NCBI GenBank assembly: GCA_017936025.1
Contig: JAGBGL010000071.1
Location: 1 to 5,244 of the forward strand
Direction: 5' to 3'
DNA length: 5,244 nucleotides
Source: Bacillota bacterium
Lineage (GTDB): Bacteria > Bacillota > Clostridia > Peptostreptococcales > Anaerovoracaceae
Shown: piece by piece, positions 1 through 5,240 of the stretch
Position numbering within the stretch: the first letter of the stretch is position 1
Layout of the letters: the number at the start of each line of letters is the position of its first letter
Position numbers and translations under genes: made by a program
The notes under the pieces: generated by a model
What the model saw: the letters and a program-made list of their open reading frames with translations, nothing else
Told to the model about the DNA's origin: nothing
The model's database searches: none

Positions 1-501
1 GGTATCCGGGAACAGGATGTAAATTATGAAGTGGGTATCAGACTGGCAGCGATGCTGGAAGCTGATGCGAATTACGAAGTGAGGCTGTCGCGGCCGTCAG
101 CTGATACACAGCTGGGAACAAGCGTGACAACAAGCCTTCAAGCGCGGGTGGCTGCGGCAAATGCATGGCCGGCAGATTATTTTATAAGTCTGCACTGTAA
201 TGCCAATACTAATCCTGCCATCAGCGGTGCAGAGGGGTACGTATATGCGCTTGATACTCCGGCAGAAGAACTGGCAGACGACATCATCGAAGGCATAGAA
301 GATATGACAGGACTCCGTGCCCGCGGAGTGTTTGCAAGACCAACGCTTTATGTGCTGCGGGCGACGGCAATGCCGGCGGCCTTGATCGAACTGGGATATC
401 TTACGAATGCCGGCGACAGGTACCTGCTGATCAATGATCCGGAAAGCTTTGCAAGGGGAATATACAGAGGGATGAATGAATTTTTCGGATTCGGTGACTA
501 G
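1..501 (+). CDS. N-acetylmuramoyl-L-alanine amidase (Amidase_3), 5'-truncated by window edge
   Basis: A zinc amidase that cuts the bond between N-acetylmuramic acid and L-alanine in peptidoglycan, acting outside the membrane. The frame is open from base 1, so the start and the first zinc histidine (the usual GHGG motif) lie off the window. A GTG at 31 is internal, because family sequence (GIREQDVNYEVG) is encoded before it. Visible landmarks, counted from base 1: Glu4 in the IREQ segment, the expected second zinc ligand; His65 in FISLHCNAN (codon 193-195), the third ligand; and Glu130 in ALIELGYLTN (codon 388-390), the catalytic glutamate. The segment RGVFARPTLYVLRATAMPAA is typical of the family. 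The protein ends a few residues after the last family helix, so the catalytic domain is C-terminal. Any N-terminal signal or wall-binding domain cannot be seen, and I cannot separate CwlD-like, sporulation or vegetative types. No hairpin terminator follows; the next unit has its own promoter 10 bases downstream. Confidence 0.93.
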   Translation, partial: GIREQDVNYEVGIRLAAMLEADANYEVRLSRPSADTQLGTSVTTSLQARVAAANAWPADYFISLHCNANTNPAISGAEGYVYALDTPAEELADDIIEGIEDMTGLRARGVFARPTLYVLRATAMPAALIELGYLTNAGDRYLLINDPESFARGIYRGMNEFFGFGD

Positions 502-510
502 CAGGCGACC

Positions 511-540
511 TTGCAAACCCGGCCGGCAATATGTTAAAAT
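511..540 (+). promoter_or_regulatory. Sigma-A-type promoter with extended -10 for the 5'-nucleotidase gene
   Basis: The -35 candidate is TTGCAA (511-516). An 18-base spacer leads to the -10 candidate TAAAAT (535-540), preceded by TG at 532-533, which gives an extended -10 (TGTTAAAAT). Transcription would begin near 547 and leave a leader of about 47 bases before the ATG at 594. It starts just after the amidase stop codon, so the nucleotidase can be transcribed independently of the amidase. This is inferred from consensus matching only. Confidence 0.7.
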
Positions 541-593
541 CACATAGATACGGGACATGAAACCCGGAGAAAAAAATAAAGGAAGTAAACGCA

Positions 594-2522
594 ATGAAAA
601 AAAGTAATAAAATATTAGCTGTGATCCTGGTGCTGATGATGCTGCTGATTCCGGCAGGCGCTTTTGCAGCACAGGAAGAACAGACAAAAGAAGTGTCCAT
701 AATTTTCTCTCACGACATGCATTCCCACATGGACTCCGAGAAAGTAGTAACTGACGGAGAGCAGTCTCAGAGAGGCGGGATCGGAAGAACTTCTGCGATC
801 GTAAAGCAGATCATGACGGAATATCCTGACAGCATTCTCGTGGATGGCGGTGACTTTGCGATGGGAACCGCATATCAGACAATGTTTTCAACAGAGGCTA
901 CTGAGCTGAGAATGATGGGTAAAATGGGATATACTGCAGCGACATTCGGAAACCATGAATTCGATTATGGTTCTAAAGGGCTGGCGGATATGCTGAATGC
1001 AGCCGTTGATTCAGGAGATGCTCTGCCGCAGCTGCTGTGTGCAAACCTTGACTGGGAGACTTCCCTTGCGGAATCAGAAACACCGGAAGACACAAAAGCA
1101 CTTAAAGAAGCTTTTGAAAGATATGGTGTAAAGGATTACGTAATGATTGAAAAAGACGGGGTGAATATTGCACTGTTCGGAATCATGGGCGTGGAAGCAG
1201 CAAGCTTTGCACCGCTGAGCGGCGTTTATTTCGCTGACCCTGTAGAGGAATCAAAACGCGTTGTAAGGGAAATCCGGAAAAATGAAGATGCTGATGTGAT
1301 CGTATGTCTGTCCCACAGCGGAACGTGGGAGGATCCGGAGGAATCTGAAGATCAGATCCTGGCGAAAGAAGTTCCTGAAATCGATGTGATTGTCAGCGGA
1401 CATACTCATACAGAACTGCCTGATGCGATCGTTGAAGGTGACACTGCCATTGTTTCCTGCGGGGCATACAATTACAAACTGGGGCATGTGGTCCTGGAAG
1501 AGCAGAAAGATGGCAGCTTCAAACTGAAAGATTATAAACTGGTTGCGGCAGATGATACTGTGACTGAGGACAGTGATATCATGTCGGAACTGGCCGGCTT
1601 CCGCAGCAGAGTAAGTGAAGGCTATTTCGGACAGTTCGGATACAGCATCGATCAGGTGCTGGCTACAAATGATATCGACTTCACACCATTTGAAGAGTTC
1701 GGTGCATATAAAGGCGAAGACACTCTCGGAAATATTATTGCTGATTCATATATTTATGCGGTTGCGCAGGCCGAAGGCCCTGACAGTGATCCTGTAGATG
1801 TGGCGGTAGTTCCGAGCGGCGTTATACGCGGAAGTTTCTTCACAGGCGATATCACGACCGCAGATGCATTCAATATCAGTTCCCTGGGACAGGGCCCTGA
1901 CGGTATCAGCGGATATCCGCTGGTAAGTGCTTATCTGACAGGTAAAGAGCTGAAAGACGTTGCAGAAGTCGATGCTTCTGTTTCAGATATCATGTCTGTT
2001 GCAAGGCTGTACATGGGCGGACTGCAGTATGACTACAATATGCACAGAATGTTCCTGAACCGTGCGACAGATATCCAGCTGGTGAAGGCTGACGGAAGCA
2101 CAGAAGATCTGGTCGATGATCAGCTGTACCGAATCACAGCAGATATGTACTCCTGTCAGATGCTGAGCATCGTAAAAGACAAATCTTTCGGCCTGCTGAA
2201 GGTTGAACCGAAAGATGCAGATGGAAACCCGATCACAGATTTCAACGAGCATATCGTTTACAATGACGGTCAGGAGCTGAAAGCGTGGTATGCTCTGGCT
2301 TCTTACATCGATTCTTTTGAAGGGGATAAGGTTCCTGAAAAATATGCGCAGACAGAAGGCAGAAAGAATGATGTTACAGGCTGGAATCCTGCAGAGCTGG
2401 TAAAACAGCCGAATAAAGTCGGATATATCCTGATGGCTGCAGTGGCGGTGCTGATCCTGGCGGTCATAGGAATAGTGAAACTGGTAAAACATATCAGAAG
2501 AAAACGCAGAGCGAAGAAATAA
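594..2522 (+). CDS. Secreted, membrane-anchored metallophosphatase / 5'-nucleotidase family protein (UshA-like)
   Basis: Predicted exported two-domain metallophosphoesterase that removes phosphate from extracellular nucleotides or related esters. The 642-residue protein begins with a signal peptide (KK charges, hydrophobic core 7-20, likely cut after AFA at 23-25). The N-terminal calcineurin-like domain (about 34-320) shows the dinuclear metal set: Asp41 and His43 in SHDMHSH, Asp87 in VDGGDF, Asn120-His121 in GNHEFDYG, His241 in CLSHSG, and His270/His272 in SGHTHTE. The C-terminal 5'-nucleotidase domain (about 345-590) has EDTLGNIIADSY (375-386) and GDITTADAF (418-426). The usual NGGGIR motif is replaced by PSGVIRG (407-413). 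A membrane helix (about 609-629) followed by a very basic tail (HIRRKRRAKK) anchors the protein with the domains outside; there is no LPXTG motif. The ATG start is supported by GGAAG at 581-585, eight bases upstream. It has its own promoter and terminator, so it is probably monocistronic. The substrate is not determinable here. Confidence 0.93.
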   Translation: MKKSNKILAVILVLMMLLIPAGAFAAQEEQTKEVSIIFSHDMHSHMDSEKVVTDGEQSQRGGIGRTSAIVKQIMTEYPDSILVDGGDFAMGTAYQTMFSTEATELRMMGKMGYTAATFGNHEFDYGSKGLADMLNAAVDSGDALPQLLCANLDWETSLAESETPEDTKALKEAFERYGVKDYVMIEKDGVNIALFGIMGVEAASFAPLSGVYFADPVEESKRVVREIRKNEDADVIVCLSHSGTWEDPEESEDQILAKEVPEIDVIVSGHTHTELPDAIVEGDTAIVSCGAYNYKLGHVVLEEQKDGSFKLKDYKLVAADDTVTEDSDIMSELAGFRSRVSEGYFGQFGYSIDQVLATNDIDFTPFEEFGAYKGEDTLGNIIADSYIYAVAQAEGPDSDPVDVAVVPSGVIRGSFFTGDITTADAFNISSLGQGPDGISGYPLVSAYLTGKELKDVAEVDASVSDIMSVARLYMGGLQYDYNMHRMFLNRATDIQLVKADGSTEDLVDDQLYRITADMYSCQMLSIVKDKSFGLLKVEPKDADGNPITDFNEHIVYNDGQELKAWYALASYIDSFEGDKVPEKYAQTEGRKNDVTGWNPAELVKQPNKVGYILMAAVAVLILAVIGIVKLVKHIRRKRRAKK

Positions 2523-2526
2523 AAAT

Positions 2527-2556
2527 AAGGCTATCTCTTAAGTGAGATAGCCTTTT
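2527..2556. terminator. Bidirectional rho-independent terminator between convergent genes
   Basis: A perfect 11-bp stem pairs AAGGCTATCTC (2527-2537) with GAGATAGCCTT (2544-2554) around a six-base loop. On the + strand it ends in TTTT followed by ATTAT, five bases after the nucleotidase stop codon. Read on the - strand, the same stem is followed by TTATTTTTATTT. It sits seven bases beyond the stop of the membrane-protein gene. One hairpin therefore serves both converging transcripts. Confidence 0.93.
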
Positions 2557-2562
2557 ATTATG

Positions 2563-3444
2563 CTAGAATTCTGTGTCGTTCAGTGCCGGCCGGTCGACTT
2601 TGCTGCGCTTGCTGAAAGAGGAAGTGTCGCTCCATACTTTGTTTACAAGTATGCCCAGACACAGTACCCATGCCAGGAAATAGAACCAGAACAGTATCGC
2701 AACGATGGAGGATAATGCTCCGTAGATAAGGTCATAGTTGGCAAATGTGCTGATGTACTTGGCATAGAGCCAGGTTACAAGAACCATTCCCAGAGAGGCA
2801 AAGATGCTTCCCGGAAGGATCTTTCTGAATTCTATGCGTTCGCTCGGCATGATGTAATAGATGTATACCACCATCAGAAAGTACAGAAGAAGGCCCGGCA
2901 GCCATCTGAAGTATGATAAAAGCTTCCAGATCAGATCGGAGTTGAGGTGGAACAGGTCAAGAACCCAGTTCAGTACCAGTTCGCCGTAGGCAAGAATGAT
3001 AATAGCAAAAACCAGTGTGATCAGGATAATTCCCATTGTCCACATCGCACGGAATCTCTCGATCCAGTAATCTTTAATGCTTCCTGCATCGGATGGTTTG
3101 GTTACGGCGTAAGTGTAGTTGCTGATGCGCATGATAGCGAACTGAGCACGGGAAGCGGCCCACAGTGCAACTATTACGAAGACGATATTACCGGCACCTA
3201 CCGATGAGAATTTGAATATGCTGCCGATCATACCGGTAACTTCAGAACCTGTATATTCCTCCAGCCAGTCCATAAGGGTTTCGAGGGAAAGATCGAAATA
3301 ACCGAGGATCTGCGTAAGAAGCAGCAGAATAGGGACGATCGACAGTATCAGATAAAATGATATCTGTGCAGCGAAGCCCTGATAATATGGATCCCGGAAT
3401 TGCCTGATTCCGAGAATTATCATATGCAGAAACCGCTGTTTCAT
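2563..3444 (-). CDS. YihY/BrkB-family inner membrane protein
   Basis: Integral membrane protein of the YihY/virulence-factor BrkB family. Members were once mislabelled ribonuclease BN; their molecular role is not settled, and I infer no enzyme activity. At 293 residues it has the usual family length. I see about six hydrophobic segments: 24-48, 85-105, 133-153, 180-199, 210-232 and 240-268. Family marks include the early AAQISFYLILSIVPILLLL segment, WAASRAQFAIMRISNYTY (95-112), the MPSERIEF loop after segment four (199-206) and the last segment with YGALSSIVAILFWFYFLAW. The tail after 270 is hydrophilic and probably cytoplasmic. The start is supported by AAGAGG (3452-3457 on this strand), seven bases before the ATG. 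That site overlaps the stop region of the upstream rdgB gene, and only 12 bases separate the two genes, so they are probably co-transcribed and possibly translationally coupled. I see no biochemical link to nucleotide-pool cleaning. Confidence 0.92.
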   Translation of the reverse strand: MKQRFLHMIILGIRQFRDPYYQGFAAQISFYLILSIVPILLLLTQILGYFDLSLETLMDWLEEYTGSEVTGMIGSIFKFSSVGAGNIVFVIVALWAASRAQFAIMRISNYTYAVTKPSDAGSIKDYWIERFRAMWTMGIILITLVFAIIILAYGELVLNWVLDLFHLNSDLIWKLLSYFRWLPGLLLYFLMVVYIYYIMPSERIEFRKILPGSIFASLGMVLVTWLYAKYISTFANYDLIYGALSSIVAILFWFYFLAWVLCLGILVNKVWSDTSSFSKRSKVDRPALNDTEF

Positions 3445-3456
3445 AGAAAAACCTCT

Positions 3457-4068
3457 TTATCTGGCTGCTCTTTCCTGGAGCAGTCTTCTTAATTCAACCA
3501 GAGCATTTGCTCTGTGACTTATTTTATTCTTTTCTTCCGGATCAAATTCGCCGAATGTAATGTCGTACCCCAGAGGGATGAACATTGGGTCGTAGCCGAA
3601 GCCATTAGGACCGCGCTCTTCAGGAATTACATGCCCTTCGACTTCGCCGCGTGCGGAAATTGTTTCTCCGTCAGGGAATACCATTGTGATGACAGATACG
3701 AAACGGCCGGTACATTCCTCATAAGGGAAGTTACGGATATCTTCCATCAGCTTGTCGTTATTGGCTCTGTCCGCATCATCACCGTCAACGCCGGCATATC
3801 TTGCAGAGTATACACCGGGAGCCTTGCCGAGACAGTCGACTTCTATGCCGGAATCATCCGCTATAGTGATCTGTCCGCACAGCTTCATGATGCCATAAGC
3901 CTTTTTATATGAATTTTCTTCGAATGTTGTGCCGTCTTCTTCGATTTCGATATCGTTTGGGATGCCGGCTTCATCACGGGTGATGATATCCATTCCGAAC
4001 TCTCTTGTGATCTGTTCGATTTCTCTTATTTTGTGCTTGTTTTTTGTAGCAGCTACAATAATACTCAT
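3457..4068 (-). CDS. rdgB: XTP/dITP diphosphatase (RdgB/HAM1 family, non-canonical purine NTP pyrophosphatase)
   Basis: Cytoplasmic enzyme that hydrolyses dITP, ITP and XTP to the monophosphate and pyrophosphate, keeping deaminated purines out of DNA and RNA. The 203-residue product matches the usual family length of about 195-205. Motifs in order: ATKNKHKIREI (6-16), the N-terminal nucleotide-binding signature; EEDGTTFEENSYKKA (43-57), with the metal-binding glutamates; ADDSGIEVD (70-78), with the catalytic/metal aspartates Asp71-Asp72; PGVYSARYAG (84-93); GPNGFGYDPMF (153-163), the purine-binding loop; and KNKISHRANAL (180-190), with Ser184-His185-Arg186. All key residues are present. The ATG at 4068 is chosen because AAGGAG lies eight bases upstream and the family's opening strand begins right after it. 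The frame remains open upstream to a TTG at 4185, but that extra sequence is the duplicated control region. First gene of a two-gene unit with the YihY-family gene. Confidence 0.95.
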   Translation of the reverse strand: MSIIVAATKNKHKIREIEQITREFGMDIITRDEAGIPNDIEIEEDGTTFEENSYKKAYGIMKLCGQITIADDSGIEVDCLGKAPGVYSARYAGVDGDDADRANNDKLMEDIRNFPYEECTGRFVSVITMVFPDGETISARGEVEGHVIPEERGPNGFGYDPMFIPLGYDITFGEFDPEEKNKISHRANALVELRRLLQERAAR

Positions 4069-4076
4069 AAAGGTTA

Positions 4077-4082
4077 CTCCTT
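4077..4082 (-). promoter_or_regulatory. Ribosome binding site that fixes the rdgB start
   Basis: AAGGAG on the - strand, eight bases before the ATG at 4068. It is a near-perfect Shine-Dalgarno site and decides against the in-frame upstream starts, the longest being TTG at 4185. In the second copy of the duplicated segment the matching bases read AAGGTA (4153-4158) and are not followed by a start codon at the right distance. Only this copy is therefore a functional initiation site. Confidence 0.85.
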
Positions 4083-4116
4083 GCGGCTGGCGCCGATATA
4101 ATTCTTGCCCATTATA
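4079..4116. repeat. Direct repeat, copy 1 (rdgB-proximal)
   Basis: Copy 1 of an imperfect direct duplication in the divergent control region. The exact core CGCCGATATAATTCTTGC (4091-4108) recurs at 4166-4183. It is flanked on the left by CCTTGCGGC (4079-4087, also at 4155-4163) and on the right by CCATTATA (4109-4116, also at 4186-4193). Offsets between the matching blocks are 76, 75 and 77 bases, so the copies differ by small indels. In this copy the left flank contains the rdgB ribosome binding site. Confidence 0.85.
4111..4116 (-). promoter_or_regulatory. Possible proximal -10 box for rdgB
   Basis: TATAAT on the - strand, inside the palindromic octamer ATTATAAT (4111-4118), which gives the same hexamer on the + strand. 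No good -35 is seen at 16-18 bases and there is no TG extension. It is the counterpart in copy 1 of the stronger box in copy 2. If active, the rdgB leader would be about 36 bases. Confidence 0.3.
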
Positions 4117-4141
4117 ATGCGCAAGCTTGTCGCCGCGCATT
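4116..4141. repeat. Small inverted repeat between the two direct-repeat copies
   Basis: AATGCGC (4116-4122) pairs with GCGCATT (4135-4141) around a 12-base loop that contains the palindrome CAAGCTTG (4122-4129 overlaps the arm by one base). It would form a hairpin in an rdgB leader transcribed from the distal promoter. No run of T follows on either strand, so it is not a terminator. Its role is unknown; it could stabilise RNA or be a protein-binding site. Confidence 0.5.
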
Positions 4142-4143
4142 TC

Positions 4144-4190
4144 AATGGTTGCTACCTTGCGGCAACGCCGATATAATTCTTGCAACCATT
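4144..4190. repeat. 9-bp inverted repeat enclosing direct-repeat copy 2
   Basis: AATGGTTGC (4144-4152) and GCAACCATT (4182-4190) are perfect reverse complements separated by 29 bases. Inside the loop CGGC (4160-4163) and GCCG (4167-4170) can pair around three bases. One arm overlaps the - strand -10 box at 4188-4193, so it lies upstream of the probable transcription start. The symmetry is then more likely to act at the DNA level (operator or repeat end) than as an RNA hairpin. Confidence 0.7.
4149..4177 (+). promoter_or_regulatory. Possible distal promoter for the dehydrogenase gene, inside repeat copy 2
   Basis: TTGCTA (4149-4154), a 17-base spacer and TATAAT (4172-4177) on the + strand. 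It would give a leader of about 120 bases. Four of six bases match the -35 consensus and all six match the -10. It overlaps the - strand rdgB promoter, so the two could interfere. The promoter at 4233-4261 is nearer the gene and is also a good candidate. Confidence 0.4.
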
Positions 4191-4193
4191 ATA
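4155..4193. repeat. Direct repeat, copy 2 (rdgB-distal)
   Basis: Copy 2 has the same three blocks in the same order: CCTTGCGGC (4155-4163), the 18-base core (4166-4183) and CCATTATA (4186-4193). Unlike copy 1, it is enclosed by a perfect 9-bp inverted repeat (4144-4152 and 4182-4190), partly because of two extra bases (AA, 4184-4185) next to the core. The core contains TATAAT on the + strand. The right block gives TATAAT on the - strand, preceded by TG. Confidence 0.85.
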
Positions 4194-4196
4194 GCA
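4188..4196 (-). promoter_or_regulatory. Extended -10 promoter candidate for rdgB (distal)
   Basis: On the - strand this reads TGCTATAAT, a perfect -10 hexamer with the TGn extension. The 17-base-spaced -35 position (4211-4216) reads TGCCAA and is poor, which an extended -10 can tolerate. The start would fall near 4181, giving a leader of about 113 bases for rdgB that includes the small inverted repeat at 4116-4141. Confidence 0.6.
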
Positions 4197-4232
4197 CACC
4201 GCGGCAGAATTTGGCACATATATTTATGCGGC

Positions 4233-4261
4233 TGGACTTTGGCGTGGGCTTGGGGTACAAT
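4233..4261 (+). promoter_or_regulatory. Promoter candidate for the D-2-hydroxyacid dehydrogenase gene
   Basis: TGGACT (4233-4238; four of six consensus bases), a 17-base spacer, then TACAAT (4256-4261; five of six). Transcription would start near 4268. The resulting short leader begins almost directly at the hairpin at 4274-4289. Confidence 0.5.
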
Positions 4262-4273
4262 GTTTCTTGGCAA

Positions 4274-4289
4274 GTCTGCTGCCGCAGAC
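4274..4289 (+). other. Stem-loop in the dehydrogenase leader
   Basis: GTCTGC (4274-4279) pairs with GCAGAC (4284-4289) around the loop TGCC. It ends two bases before the AAAGGA ribosome binding site (4292-4297). It has no T run and is not a terminator. If formed in the mRNA it would sit near the 5' end and could affect stability or access to the ribosome site; this is inference. Confidence 0.45.
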
Positions 4290-4304
4290 AGAAAGGAATA
4301 TATT

Positions 4305-5222
4305 ATGAAAATTGTAATTTTAGATGGATACACTGTTAATCCGGGCGACCTGTCATGGGAAGCTCTTGAAAATATCTGTGATGTCACTGTTTATGATAAA
4401 ACGCCTGCTGATAAAATCGTCGAACGCACAGGCGATGCTGAGATACTTATGACCAGCAAGAACTTCATTACACGTGAGGTCATGGAAGCATGCCCGAATC
4501 TGAAGTATATCGGATCACTTGCAACCGGCTATAATAATATCGATATTGCTGCAGCTAAAGATATGGGCATCGCAGTGACAAACATTCCTGCGTATTCTAC
4601 AGACTCTGTTGCGCAGCATGTATTTGCACTGATTCTGGAACTGTGCAATTACGTTGCGCTGCATAATGATTCTGTACAGAAAGGCAACTGGACAAACTGC
4701 GAACATTTCTGCTACTGGGAAAAGCCGATGGTGCTGCTGAAGGGTAAATCTCTCGGTATCGTAGGATATGGACAGATCGGTCGCATAGTGGCTGAAATTG
4801 CAGAAGTCTTTGGGATGACTGTGAATGTGTACAGCCGTGACAGGGAAGCTGCTGTGAAGTCCGACTTCCTGAGCCTGCACTGTCCGCTGACGACAGAAAA
4901 TGCAAAGATGATAAATAAAGAATTCATTGAAGAAATGAAAGACGGGGCGGTGCTGATCAATACAGCGCGCGGAGGACTTCTGAATGAACAGGATGTGGCA
5001 GAAGCGCTCAGATCCGGAAAGCTGGCGGCAGCTGCGGTTGACGTTGCTTCCGTAGAACCGATAGCGGCAGACAATCCTCTTCTGGGTCTGGAAAACTGCA
5101 TCATCACACCGCATATCGCATGGTCTCCTGAAGAGATGAGAATGATAATATGTGAAACTCTGGCGACAAACCTGCAGAGCTGGCTTTCAGGAGGCACTCA
5201 GAACAGGGTGGATCTGCTGTAA
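4305..5222 (+). CDS. D-2-hydroxyacid dehydrogenase (glycerate/hydroxypyruvate reductase-like)
   Basis: Cytoplasmic NAD(P)H-dependent oxidoreductase that interconverts 2-keto acids and D-2-hydroxyacids. The opening (MKIVILDGYTVNPGDLSW) and the segment around GSLATGYNNID (70-80) resemble clostridial proteins annotated as glycerate dehydrogenase/hydroxypyruvate reductase. Substrate-domain residues are about 1-100 and 275-305; the Rossmann domain lies between. Visible motifs: GxGxxG as Gly154-Gly156-Gly159 in GIVGYGQIG; Arg222 in NTARGG; Glu251 in VASVEPI; and catalytic His270 in TPHIAW. The basic YSR (176-178) after the second strand, where NAD-specific members often carry an acid, hints at NADPH use. 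The 305-residue length is short for a family usually near 315-330. The shortfall appears concentrated between YSRDRE and SDFLSLHCPL, where a strand and helix are normally found. The ATG is supported by AAAGGA (4292-4297), seven bases upstream. The frame is open upstream to 4149, but that part is non-coding in character. Confidence 0.93.
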   Translation: MKIVILDGYTVNPGDLSWEALENICDVTVYDKTPADKIVERTGDAEILMTSKNFITREVMEACPNLKYIGSLATGYNNIDIAAAKDMGIAVTNIPAYSTDSVAQHVFALILELCNYVALHNDSVQKGNWTNCEHFCYWEKPMVLLKGKSLGIVGYGQIGRIVAEIAEVFGMTVNVYSRDREAAVKSDFLSLHCPLTTENAKMINKEFIEEMKDGAVLINTARGGLLNEQDVAEALRSGKLAAAAVDVASVEPIAADNPLLGLENCIITPHIAWSPEEMRMIICETLATNLQSWLSGGTQNRVDLL

Positions 5223-5234
5223 ATGGCTGAAAAT

Positions 5235-5240
5235 AAGGGA
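5235..5240 (+). promoter_or_regulatory. Possible ribosome binding site for a gene beyond the window
   Basis: AAGGGA lies 12 bases after the dehydrogenase stop codon, close to the window edge, with no terminator hairpin between. This would fit a co-transcribed downstream gene starting just outside. Too little sequence remains to confirm it. Confidence 0.3.

Noticed and set aside
551..566. Possible hairpin CGGG/CCCG upstream of the nucleotidase
   Set aside because: Only a four-base stem with an eight-base loop, and no T run follows on the + strand. It is too weak to call a terminator for the amidase gene.
97..700. Long open frames on the - strand opposite the amidase and the nucleotidase start
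   Set aside because: They lie antisense to clear family-matching genes, show no recognisable motifs, are rich in Cys/Arg/Ser as shadow frames are, and would run through the nucleotidase promoter.
1983..2492. 169-codon open frame on the - strand inside the nucleotidase gene
   Set aside because: Composition is typical of a shadow frame (many Cys, His, Ile, Arg). It has no family features, and the opposite strand encodes the continuous C-terminal domain and anchor.
4227..4235. TGCGGCTGG, also found at 4082-4090, as a third partial copy of the repeat
   Set aside because: Only nine bases match and none of the flanking blocks do, so chance is the simplest explanation.
4149..4304. N-terminal extension of the dehydrogenase by 52 residues
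   Set aside because: The extension covers the repeats and promoters, is Trp/Ala-rich without family similarity, and the ATG at 4305 has its own ribosome site and begins with the family's first strand.
4069..4304. Riboswitch or small RNA in the divergent region
   Set aside because: The predicted leaders hold only simple hairpins. I see no known aptamer pattern and no terminator/antiterminator pair before either gene.
4142..5197. Several - strand open frames opposite the dehydrogenase (for example 4515-5114, 4597-4905 and 4712-5197)
   Set aside because: They overlap each other and the well-supported dehydrogenase, have no recognisable domains, and have the biased Cys/Ser/Arg composition of antisense frames.
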